This document shows positions 1 through 5,549 of a DNA stretch of 6,486 nucleotides, piece by piece. Source of the DNA: Bacteroidales bacterium UBA2632 (lineage in GTDB: Bacteria; Bacteroidota; Bacteroidia; Bacteroidales; Dysgonomonadaceae); the NCBI GenBank assembly GCA_002359825.1, contig DENY01000254.1:763-7248 (forward strand), in the 5' to 3' direction. Made by a program: the position numbers and the translations under genes. The notes beneath the pieces are model-generated. The model was not told the DNA's origin. It saw only the letters and a list, made by a program, of their open reading frames with translations, and did not search any database. Numbering within the stretch: the first letter of the stretch is position 1; the number at the start of each line of letters is the position of its first letter.

Positions 1-2
1 AA

Positions 3-185
3 GGTTTTATAGTGAGCGATTTCTCAAACAAGTTCCCTGAAGGCACACAACAATTAGGACAATGGCTACAAGAGGGTAAGTTGACCTATGAAGAAACCGT
101 AGTTGAAGGATTTGAAAACATCCCACAAGCCTTTACCGGCCTTTTCACCGGAAAGAACACAGGTAAAATGATAGTAAAAGTATAA
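3..185 (+). CDS. CurA-like NADP-dependent oxidoreductase (MDR superfamily), C-terminal fragment
   Basis: The window opens inside this gene; the last 60 codons and the TAA stop are present. The fragment begins GFIVSDF and contains QLGQWLQEGKLTYEE, then a G-E-N-IPQAF-GLF-GKN-GK stretch ending in IVKV. This closely follows the C-terminus of E. coli CurA and the prostaglandin reductase/leukotriene B4 dehydrogenase group of zinc-independent medium-chain dehydrogenases. Known members use NADPH to reduce the C=C bond of alpha,beta-unsaturated carbonyls in the cytosol. The catalytic core and Rossmann fold lie outside the window, so substrate cannot be judged. yqhD starts 29 bases after the stop with no terminator between, which suggests co-transcription. 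Family assignment is fairly sure; the exact orthologue is not. Confidence 0.85.
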   Translation, partial: GFIVSDFSNKFPEGTQQLGQWLQEGKLTYEETVVEGFENIPQAFTGLFTGKNTGKMIVKV

Positions 186-214
186 TCTCTCATCAAACAC
201 AAATAAAACCAACA

Positions 215-1375
215 ATGAACAACTTCGAATTTCAAAATCCAACTAAAATACTTTTTGGTAAAGGACAGATAGAAAAGCTATCAAAAGAAGTCCCCAAAGA
301 ATCTAACGTGCTTTTACTCTATGGTGGTGGCAGCATCAAAAAGAATGGGATATACGACCAAGTAATGAGTGCCCTATCCGAACACAAAGTAATGGAGTTT
401 GGCGGTATTCCACCGAATCCAGAATACAGTGTGTTGATGGAGGCACTGCAAGTAATTAAAAAAGAAAACATAGACTTTTTATTGGCTGTTGGTGGGGGCT
501 CGCTCATTGATGGAACAAAGTTTCTATCGGCTGCTGCCTACTTCGAAGGTAAAGATCCATGGGATTTACTCACCAAAGGGAGAGCTGTGACAAAAGGTAT
601 TCCTTTTGGTACAGTGTTGACACTACCTGCAACGGGTTCTGAGATGAATTCAGGATTGGTAATTACGCGCGAAGAGACAAAAGAGAAACTATCGACAGGT
701 GGACCTGCACTTTTTCCTCAGTTCTCAATACTTGATCCAGAGGTTGTAAAGTCAATACCTCAACGACAATTGGCTAACGGAGTTGCTGATGCATATATGC
801 ATGTAATGGAGCAATACATGACCTATCCCATGGGCGGCTTGCTCCAAGATAGGTTGGCAGAGAGCATTCTTCAAACATTAATTGAAGTGGCTCCCGCCAT
901 CATGAAAGACCCTGCTGACTATAATGCAGCAGCCAATTTCATGTGGAGTTGCACCATGGCACTCAATGGACTAATCAACAAAGGTGTACCCGAAGACTGG
1001 GCAGTACACATGATGGGACACGAATTGACAGCATTGTACGGAATTGATCATGCACGCACATTGGCCATTCTGGCACCCAGCCACTATCGATTCAACTTTG
1101 AAACGAAAAAAGCCAAGCTGGCGCAATATGCCGAGCGTGTATGGAATGTGACAAAAGGAACTGAAGAAGAGAAGGCAACCACTGCAATAGTAAAGACCGA
1201 AGAGTTTTTCCACACATTGGATATCAAAACAAAACTATCTGAATATACCGACGATTATGCAGCAACAGCCGGAACAGTGTCTCAACGTTTTACAAAACGC
1301 AGGTGGACAAAACTCGGTGAGAATCAATCTTTGAAACCCGACGATGTAGCAAAGATTATTGAAATGAGCTATTAG
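215..1375 (+). CDS. yqhD: YqhD-type iron-family NADPH-dependent aldehyde/alcohol dehydrogenase
   Basis: The product has 386 residues, against 387 for E. coli YqhD, and resembles it end to end: MNNF start, KILFGKG at 11-17, YGGGS at 36-40, AVGGGSLIDGTKF at 91-103, LPATGSE at 137-143, ALNGLI near 249-254. The expected metal ligands are all present by alignment: Asp192, His196, His265 and His279 (in GIDHA). The N-terminal part is the dinucleotide-binding domain and the C-terminal part the helical metal-binding domain. YqhD reduces a broad range of short and lipid-derived aldehydes with NADPH in the cytosol, protecting against reactive carbonyls. The ATG at 215 fits the family N-terminus exactly, although no Shine-Dalgarno is visible, as is usual in Bacteroidetes. 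It follows the CurA-like reductase closely and is followed by a terminator, so it is probably the last gene of that unit. Confidence 0.95.
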   Translation: MNNFEFQNPTKILFGKGQIEKLSKEVPKESNVLLLYGGGSIKKNGIYDQVMSALSEHKVMEFGGIPPNPEYSVLMEALQVIKKENIDFLLAVGGGSLIDGTKFLSAAAYFEGKDPWDLLTKGRAVTKGIPFGTVLTLPATGSEMNSGLVITREETKEKLSTGGPALFPQFSILDPEVVKSIPQRQLANGVADAYMHVMEQYMTYPMGGLLQDRLAESILQTLIEVAPAIMKDPADYNAAANFMWSCTMALNGLINKGVPEDWAVHMMGHELTALYGIDHARTLAILAPSHYRFNFETKKAKLAQYAERVWNVTKGTEEEKATTAIVKTEEFFHTLDIKTKLSEYTDDYAATAGTVSQRFTKRRWTKLGENQSLKPDDVAKIIEMSY

Positions 1376-1387
1376 TATCTATAAAAC

Positions 1388-1402
1388 GTTCTTTTAAAGA
1401 AC
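1388..1402. repeat. Short perfect inverted repeat after yqhD
   Basis: GTTCTTTTAAAGAAC is a 15-base palindrome around a central T, lying 13 bases after the yqhD stop and 17 bases before the terminator hairpin. As RNA it could form only a weak 5-bp stem. It may be a minor 3'-end structure or chance in AT-rich DNA; no function is assigned. Confidence 0.3.
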
Positions 1403-1419
1403 AACTACAATAACACTCA

Positions 1420-1466
1420 AAAAAGGTGCACCGAATTAAGCTCATTTTGGTGTGCCTTTTTATTTT
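1420..1466 (+). terminator. Rho-independent terminator of the curA-like/yqhD unit
   Basis: AAAAAGGTGCACC (1420-1432) pairs along its full 13 bases with GGTGTGCCTTTTT (1449-1461), with two G-U wobbles and a 16-base loop. The right arm runs straight into a U-rich tract (CCTTTTTATTTTC). It lies 45 bases after the yqhD stop and 27 bases before namA, so it separates the two units. The A-tract on the left arm means that it could also work on the minus strand, but no minus-strand gene ends here. Confidence 0.85.
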
Positions 1467-1492
1467 CACAATTAAATATAACCACACAACAT

Positions 1493-2563
1493 ATGTCTAA
1501 ATCACTATTATACTCCCCGTTTCAATTAAAAGGATTAACCCTACCCAACAGAATAGTTGTATCGCCCATGTGTCAATACAGAAGCAAGGATGGAATGGCC
1601 AACGATTGGCATTTGGTTCATTTAGGTTCGCGTGCAGTTGGTGGTGCAGGTCTTATTTTCACAGAAGCAGCTGCTGTTTCTCCCGAAGGAAGAATATCGC
1701 CCGACGATTTGGGCATTTGGAAAGATGAACACATAGAACCACTGAAACGTGTCACCACATTCATTCGTGAACAAGGTGCCAAGTCGGGCATACAATTGGC
1801 CCATGCTGGCCGTAAAGCAAGCACAGCTCCACCATGGGAAGGCAGATATCAAGTAGATGCAACCGATAGGGGTTGGCAAACTGTTGCGCCCTCCCCCATT
1901 CCATTTAATGAGGATGATAGTGTCCCTGCAGCACTTACCATTGATGAAATACATCAAGTAGTGAAATCTTTTGCTGAGGCTGCAAAGCGATCACTGGAAG
2001 CAGGATTCGACACCATCGAAATTCATGGGGCACATGGCTATCTAATTAATCAATTCATATCGCCTCTTACCAACAAACGGACGGACGAGTATGGAGGTAG
2101 TTTTGAAAATCGTGTTCGCTTACTGATGGAAGTGACACAAGCAATACACACCGTTATTCCCGATGAGATGCCACTATTTGTCAGAATATCGGCTGATGAA
2201 TGGGCCGAAGGAGGACACACAATAAACGATTCGGTGGAAGTGGCGAAACTTCTAAAAGCACATGGCGCAGATTTGATAGACTGCTCATCGGGTGCTGTGG
2301 TAAGAGAACAAAAAATTGTGATAGAGAAAAACTATCAAGTACCCTTTGCTGCGCAAATAAAGAGAGAAGCGAACATTCCCACAGGAGCTGTGGGTTTGAT
2401 AACGGATGCCGAGCAAGCAGAAGAGATATTGCAAGCAGGCAAAGCCGATTTAATCTTCTTGGGGAGAGAGATGTTGCGCAACCCCTATTTTGCTTTGCGA
2501 GAAGCAGAGAAGTTAGGTGAAGAAATTGAATGGACGAAACAATATAGGAGAGGAAAGCCATAG
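1493..2563 (+). CDS. namA: Old Yellow Enzyme family NADH:flavin oxidoreductase (YqjM/NamA/XenA type)
   Basis: The product has 356 residues and is a single FMN-binding TIM barrel. It matches the YqjM/XenA subgroup of Old Yellow Enzymes: SPMCQY at 24-29 with the flavin-tuning Cys27 and Tyr29, KDGMANDWH at 32-40 (XenA-like), QLAHAGRK at 101-108, EIHGAHGY at 176-183 with the substrate-anchoring His178/His181 and Tyr183, Arg231, DCSSG at 263-267, TGAVGLIT at 297-304 and the FMN-phosphate region GREML at 324-328. Known relatives (338 to about 363 residues) reduce activated C=C bonds of enones and enals, nitro compounds and similar electrophiles with NAD(P)H. The ATG at 1493 gives the usual N-terminus. 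It lies just after the yqhD terminator, so it needs its own promoter, but no convincing Bacteroidetes TTTG/TAnnTTTG pair was found in the gap. No clear terminator follows. The symbol namA is by similarity; the natural substrate is unknown. Confidence 0.93.
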   Translation: MSKSLLYSPFQLKGLTLPNRIVVSPMCQYRSKDGMANDWHLVHLGSRAVGGAGLIFTEAAAVSPEGRISPDDLGIWKDEHIEPLKRVTTFIREQGAKSGIQLAHAGRKASTAPPWEGRYQVDATDRGWQTVAPSPIPFNEDDSVPAALTIDEIHQVVKSFAEAAKRSLEAGFDTIEIHGAHGYLINQFISPLTNKRTDEYGGSFENRVRLLMEVTQAIHTVIPDEMPLFVRISADEWAEGGHTINDSVEVAKLLKAHGADLIDCSSGAVVREQKIVIEKNYQVPFAAQIKREANIPTGAVGLITDAEQAEEILQAGKADLIFLGREMLRNPYFALREAEKLGEEIEWTKQYRRGKP

Positions 2564-2696
2564 AAAAGATGATGAAATAATTTGGTTTCGGCTCCAACTC
2601 AACTATCGGCTTATTATCGGGATCTCCTTTGCGCAGTTTTGTAATCCGTTGTGTTGCAAAACAAGAAAAGAATAGACAACTCACTCCAGTTTTTCA

Positions 2697-2900
2697 CTAA
2701 ATGTGGTTGCAAAACATACAAGAAATTGACTGTTTTGCCCATTTGTGCCCGCATCTATTGCAAATGCACTCCAAAAAATGCTCTCCCATTATCACTTTGC
2801 TACTAAATGACGCTAAGAAGCAGTAAAAGTAGTTCCAAACACACCCATGTGACGTAGCATTGCACTGTTTGGAAATAGGAACGTACCAATGTGATGTCAC
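2697..2900 (-). CDS. Doubtful 67-residue frame with zinc-ribbon-like C-terminus
   Basis: This minus-strand frame ends in an arrangement like a short zinc ribbon: Cys47-x2-Cys50-Gly-His-x-Trp54-x6-Cys61-x2-Cys64, just before the stop (residues counted from the ATG at 2900). That pattern is the main reason to list it. Against it, the first 38 residues are rich in Cys, Phe and Tyr and look like non-coding translation. There is also no ribosome-binding site, and an internal ATG would leave only the last 30 residues. It lies beyond the minus-strand terminator at 2914-2952, so it would need its own promoter. It may be a remnant of a zinc-ribbon protein or simply chance. Confidence 0.15.
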   Translation of the reverse strand: MTSHWYVPISKQCNATSHGCVWNYFYCFLASFSSKVIMGEHFLECICNRCGHKWAKQSISCMFCNHI

Positions 2901-2916
2901 ATTGCACCATTCCGAA
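2843..2916. repeat. Two imperfect 32-bp direct repeats, 42 bp apart
   Basis: Positions 2843-2874 and 2885-2916 match at 24 of 32 bases, with conserved blocks ATGTGA, CATTGCAC and GAAA. The offset is 42 bp, close to four turns of B-DNA, so both copies would face the same side of the helix. The right copy contains the palindrome listed separately. Possible readings are a tandem operator or a local duplication; no further copy was seen 42 bp upstream. Confidence 0.5.
2887..2904. promoter_or_regulatory. 18-bp palindrome, possible regulator binding site
   Basis: CAATGTGATGTCACATTG has two perfect 8-bp arms around a TG centre. The TGTGA/TCACA halves recall sites of the CRP/FNR superfamily, but their spacing here is 2 rather than the usual 6 bases, so a known regulator cannot be named. 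The left direct-repeat copy carries a degenerate version at 2845-2862. The site is 309 bases upstream of the LLM gene, which is far for a simple operator. As RNA it could form only a strained hairpin. Confidence 0.3.
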
Positions 2917-2952
2917 AGAAAACAACAGCTTTTTCAATCAGAAAAGCTGTTG
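2914..2952 (-). terminator. Hairpin acting as minus-strand terminator
   Basis: CAACAGCTTTT (2923-2933) and AAAAGCTGTTG (2942-2952) form a perfect 11-bp stem with an 8-base loop. On the minus strand the stem is followed at once by TTTTCTTTC, a good U-tract. On the plus strand it is followed by CTTCTATAAA, which is poor. The orientation therefore points to a minus-strand transcript ending here, and the candidate small gene at 2956-3099 stops 3 bases before the stem. As a plus-strand terminator for namA it would be distant and weak. Confidence 0.6.
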
Positions 2953-2955
2953 CTT

Positions 2956-3099
2956 CTATAAATAATGCTTGATTTTTACGTCAATCTTGGGCGTATTGGG
3001 TTGCGGTTGGTGCAAATCTATCAAAAACTGGGTCTGCTGCGAGGACAAAAGGAGTAAAACGCATGAAAGAACAATTGTAGGCAGAAGATAACTTTGCAT
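2956..3099 (-). CDS. Candidate small hydrophobic protein, 47 residues
   Basis: Read by hand on the minus strand: ATG at 3099-3097, TAG at 2958-2956, 47 codons. The N-terminus is MQSYLLPTIVLSCVLLLLSS, with a hydrophobic run at about residues 5-18 that could be a membrane segment or poor signal peptide (it lacks a basic N-region). The rest is polar and Pro/Gln-rich, then basic (KIDVKIKHYL). A Cys at 13 lies inside the hydrophobic run, so it is not a normal lipobox. Support comes from the terminator hairpin 3 bases after the stop on the same strand and from divergent placement 113 bases from the LLM gene. No Shine-Dalgarno or clear promoter was found and I recognise no family. It could be a small membrane protein, a toxin-like peptide, or the untranslated part of a small RNA. 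Confidence 0.4.
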   Translation of the reverse strand: MQSYLLPTIVLSCVLLLLSSQQTQFLIDLHQPQPNTPKIDVKIKHYL

Positions 3100-3212
3100 A
3101 TTCGATCAAAAGTGAAACAATTTGTGCCTCCATTGTTATAAGTAGTCACTTGCTTATTTAAACGAACACACGCATAATTATAATAGACACTGAATAACAT
3201 AAGAATTATAAT

Positions 3213-4229
3213 ATGAAACTATCCCTTGTAGATTTATCAACGGTGATTCCTGGACAAACTCGGCATCAGACATTCATGAACAGCATAGAGGTTGCTCAAT
3301 ACATTGAAAAATTGGGTTTCGAAAGAATTTGGTTCGCAGAGCATCACGGAAGTGCTTCCATAGCGGGTCGTGCTCCTGAAATTATGATTGCGGCAGTAGC
3401 AGCAAAGACCTCTCGAATAAAAGTAGGTTCTGGCTCTGTTCTTCTCAATCATTACAGCCCTTTTAAAGTAGTAGAAACTTTCTGCACACTCAACGAGCTT
3501 TATCCAAATCGGATTGATATGGGTATTGGAAGAGCAACTACTGGCCCCGTGACAGACTTTGCACTTCAACAAGACAGAAGCAAACAATTTCAGAGTGACT
3601 CAAATCAGCAAATCTTAGAACTGACCTCATGGCTTGATAATAGTTTTCAAGAAGATCATCCTTTTGCTGCAACACGCATTCACACCATTGACAGTTTGCC
3701 TGAACTCTATTTATTGGGATCGAGTCCATGGAGTGCTTCAGCTGCTTCGCATCTTGGACTGCGCTATGTTTTTGCAGGGTTTATCAATCAAAAAGGCACG
3801 CATGATATAATCCATAAGTATCGATCGGATTTTAAACCATCGAAGACTTCAAGCGGAGTAGAATCTCCTCAAGTTTCATTGGCAGTACATGTAGTATGTG
3901 CCGATACAGAAGAGGAAGCTCGCAGGCAGGTTGCACCAATTCGTGTAATGTATCGAAATCTTGCGAAAGGGATTATAGACACTGCAATTCCGACACCCGA
4001 TGATGCAGTAAAAGAGCTCGGCGGATTGCCCACTATTGGTGAGTATGTTCCTGGATCGGGCATCCCTCCAAGATTCATTGTAGGCAATCCTGAGCAAGTA
4101 CACCAACAGTTGACAGAACTGGGAAAGGATCTTTCTGTGGATGAAATTATTGTTCAAGATATGATGACAGATCATCAAGCACGTCTGCACTCCTATGAAT
4201 TACTATCTAAGGCTTTTGAGTTGAAGTGA
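3213..4229 (+). CDS. LLM-class flavin-dependent oxidoreductase (luciferase-like, YhbW/MsnO8 type)
   Basis: The product has 338 residues, the usual length for single-chain bacterial-luciferase-like monooxygenases. Features in order: MKLSLVDLS at the first strand of the TIM barrel, IWFAEHHG at 39-46 (the AEHH signature), VGSGSVLLNHYSPFKVVE at 71-88, LYPNRIDMGIGRA at 96-108, YLLGSSPWSASAASHLGL at 166-183 (flavin/phosphate-side region), FAGF at 187-190 and FIVGNPEQV at 288-296. This is the pattern of 'luciferase family oxidoreductase, group 1' proteins such as E. coli YhbW. The family uses reduced FMN, or an F420-like cofactor in some branches, with O2 to oxidise varied substrates, or acts as a flavin reductase partner. 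The substrate cannot be read from sequence. It stands alone: the next gene is convergent and shares a hairpin terminator. The ATG at 3213 matches the family N-terminus; the leader is AT-rich with no clear Shine-Dalgarno. Confidence 0.92.
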   Translation: MKLSLVDLSTVIPGQTRHQTFMNSIEVAQYIEKLGFERIWFAEHHGSASIAGRAPEIMIAAVAAKTSRIKVGSGSVLLNHYSPFKVVETFCTLNELYPNRIDMGIGRATTGPVTDFALQQDRSKQFQSDSNQQILELTSWLDNSFQEDHPFAATRIHTIDSLPELYLLGSSPWSASAASHLGLRYVFAGFINQKGTHDIIHKYRSDFKPSKTSSGVESPQVSLAVHVVCADTEEEARRQVAPIRVMYRNLAKGIIDTAIPTPDDAVKELGGLPTIGEYVPGSGIPPRFIVGNPEQVHQQLTELGKDLSVDEIIVQDMMTDHQARLHSYELLSKAFELK

Positions 4230-4298
4230 ATTTTTAAAGAGATTGTCTAATGGTAATCAAGACGAATGCTCCGACGTGATTGGCAAATCATTAAAAAA

Positions 4299-4347
4299 GA
4301 TCACCCCCATTTATGTGCCTATACTACACACAAAGATGGGGGTGATT
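4299..4347 (-). terminator. Long hairpin terminator shared by rluF and the LLM gene
   Basis: ATCACCCCCAT (4300-4310) pairs perfectly with ATGGGGGTGAT (4336-4346). Pairing continues inward through two more pairs, one A-A mismatch and TGTG/CACA (4314-4317 with 4329-4332), leaving an 11-base loop. On the minus strand the stem is followed by CTTTTTTAA, an excellent U-tract 51 bases after the rluF stop. On the plus strand it is followed by TATATTTC, a weaker tract 69 bases after the LLM gene. It is therefore probably bidirectional, with rluF as the main user. Confidence 0.8.
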
Positions 4348-4397
4348 ATATTTCTATAGAAATGCTTTTGCTAAATAGAGTGAGTAAAAGGTACAAT

Positions 4398-5459
4398 CTA
4401 TCTCTTCCCTCCTCTACCACCAGACTTTCCTCTTCCGCCGCCTGGCTTACCGCTCGGACGACTTCCGCTTGGTCTTCCTCCTCCAGGGCGACTACCACCA
4501 GGTCGGGGGCTACTACCACCTTTTCCTTTAAAGGAACCTCCCCCGGGTTTCGTTTTAGTGGCAGACCTTCTATTAGCTGCACTCTTTGGGTTTACTATTG
4601 GAGATATCTTCTTGCTCCCTCGGGTGGTCTCCTCATCAGTGGGAGCTGTTCTTCTTTGCAAACTGCGAGCAATATGCATTGACCTTTCGGCATCTTTAAG
4701 ACCTGGAGTCTTTGTCATTTTGAGTGGATCAACAATTTTCTCTGAGCCTTTGATCATCTCTTTCAACTCCGCCAACTCTGCTGGCTTGATCTCACGATAA
4801 TCACCCAATGGAATTCCCTTTACGCTCAAGTTCATAATGCGTACACGTTCCAACCTCAGCACTTCGTAACCAAAATGCTCACACATTCTTCTAATCTGTC
4901 TGTTCATTCCTTGAATCAAAGTGATTCTAAAAACGAACTTAGATTCCGCATGTATTTTACATTTGCGCGTGTTTACGCCAAGGATGGGAACACCAGAGCT
5001 CATTGCTTTTACAAACTCTTCGGTTACTGGTTTGTCTACAGTTACTACATATTCTTTTTCGTGCTGATTGCCTGCACGAAGAATCTGGTTCACAATATCA
5101 CCATTGCTGGTCAAAATAATCAAACCTTGCGAATCTTTGTCGAGTCTTCCTACAGGGAAGATACGTTCGCCATATTTGATATAATCGATAATATTGTCTT
5201 TGTCGGAAGAGTCTGTTGTACTGGTTATACCTACAGGCTTGTTGAAAAGAATGTATATTTCATCCTCTTTGGCGCGTGGTTCCACTACTTCACCGTTTAC
5301 TCTCACCACATCTTTAGGTCCAACACGGTCTCCCAATACGGCGGTCTTGCCATTAATAGTTACATTTTTAAGCTCAATGAATCTATCGGCTTCTCTGCGT
5401 GAGCACATACCGCTCTCGCTTATATATTTATTCAAACGAATTAAATCACTTTCTGTCAT
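4398..5459 (-). CDS. rluF: RluF-type 23S rRNA pseudouridine synthase with Gly/Arg/Ser-rich tail
   Basis: The product has 353 residues. An S4 RNA-binding domain at about 6-60 begins IRLNKYISESGMCSRREADR. The RsuA-family catalytic domain spans about 68-236, with FNKPVGI at 72-78, GRLDKDSQGLI at 104-114 holding the catalytic Asp107, HEKEYVVTVDKP at 133-144 and NRQIRRMCEHFGYEV at 186-200. The body is very close to E. coli RluF, including the position of the catalytic Asp. RluF isomerises U2604 of 23S rRNA and, in E. coli, a position in tRNA-Tyr. It acts on ribosomal RNA in the cytosol. Residues from about 240 form a basic, probably disordered tail; 305-353 is almost only Gly, Arg, Ser, Pro and Lys. 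The ATG at 5459 fits the family start. The neighbouring mannosidase lies 90 bases upstream on the same strand but is functionally unrelated. Confidence 0.95.
   Translation of the reverse strand: MTESDLIRLNKYISESGMCSRREADRFIELKNVTINGKTAVLGDRVGPKDVVRVNGEVVEPRAKEDEIYILFNKPVGITSTTDSSDKDNIIDYIKYGERIFPVGRLDKDSQGLIILTSNGDIVNQILRAGNQHEKEYVVTVDKPVTEEFVKAMSSGVPILGVNTRKCKIHAESKFVFRITLIQGMNRQIRRMCEHFGYEVLRLERVRIMNLSVKGIPLGDYREIKPAELAELKEMIKGSEKIVDPLKMTKTPGLKDAERSMHIARSLQRRTAPTDEETTRGSKKISPIVNPKSAANRRSATKTKPGGGSFKGKGGSSPRPGGSRPGGGRPSGSRPSGKPGGGRGKSGGRGGKR
4401..4547 (-). repeat. Low-complexity Gly/Arg/Ser/Pro/Lys tail of RluF
   Basis: Codons 305-353 of rluF encode a run of short units such as GGSRPGGGRP and SGSRPSGKPGGG, ending GGRGGKR. 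The DNA is visibly richer in G+C than the rest of the gene and of the window. Such RG/GR-rich tails bind RNA non-specifically in many proteins. Tandem units of this kind readily change in length between strains. The frame is intact through to the stop. Confidence 0.8.
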
Positions 5460-5493
5460 GGTGTAAAGGTATTATATTTTTACAAATAATCGT

Positions 5494-5514
5494 CTGTCTA
5501 AAGGATTTGGACAG
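5494..5514. other. Hairpin between the GH92 gene and rluF
   Basis: CTGTCTAAA (5494-5502) and TTTGGACAG (5506-5514) form a 9-bp stem around a 3-base loop when read on the plus strand. On the minus strand, which is the transcribed one, one G-U pair becomes an A-C mismatch, and only ACGATTATTTG follows. It is thus at best a weak terminator or attenuator between the mannosidase and rluF. Confidence 0.3.
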
Positions 5515-5549
5515 CCAAATAACCACTTATTTTTCAATATTTAATAAGA

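Larger units (their letters stand above)
2564..3212. other. 649-base gap without a recognised gene
   Basis: No frame here gives a recognisable protein. The part 2564-2700 holds a weak hairpin (2636-2644 with 2654-2662) and no U-tract, so namA lacks an obvious terminator. TTGCAAAACA occurs twice (2654-2663 and 2707-2716). The part 2697-2900 holds a doubtful minus-strand frame and the repeat/palindrome at 2843-2916. The part 2923-3099 holds a candidate minus-strand small gene with terminator. The last 113 bases (3100-3212) are AT-rich and would be a divergent promoter region if the small gene is real. They contain TATAAT at 3179-3184, but no -35/-33 element at correct spacing. Confidence 0.6.

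Noticed and set aside
2636..2662. 9-bp hairpin GTTTTGTAA / TTGCAAAAC as a namA terminator
   Set aside because: AT-rich stem with no U-tract on either side (AAGAAAAG follows on the plus strand).
2181..2684. Long minus-strand frame overlapping the end of namA
   Set aside because: Mostly antisense to the well-supported namA coding sequence, begins at GTG, and has no recognisable family.
2701..2826. 41-codon plus-strand ORF starting MWLQNIQEIDCF
   Set aside because: Lies antisense to the zinc-ribbon-like frame, has no ribosome-binding site, promoter or recognisable motif, and its Cys/His content follows from the opposite strand.
3089..3096. TAACTTTG, a perfect match to the Bacteroidetes -7 element TAnnTTTG on the plus strand
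   Set aside because: No TTTG -33 element at the required distance upstream, and it would give a leader over 100 bases long inside the start of the candidate small gene.
3150..3184. TTGCTT and TATAAT as a sigma70-like promoter for the LLM gene
   Set aside because: The 23-base spacing is too long, and Bacteroidetes primary sigma uses a different consensus; left as an AT-rich leader only.
4246..4290. TCTAATGGTAATC followed by possible loops, recalling a tRNA D-arm
   Set aside because: No T-arm GGTTCGAATCC, no acceptor stem and no anticodon stem at correct spacing.
4266..4682. Plus-strand frame rich in Ser/Thr/Arg
   Set aside because: It is the antisense reading of the Gly/Arg-rich rluF tail and crosses the shared terminator hairpin.
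4875..5402. 175-codon plus-strand frame with hydrophobic stretches
   Set aside because: Entirely antisense to the conserved RluF catalytic and S4 domains.
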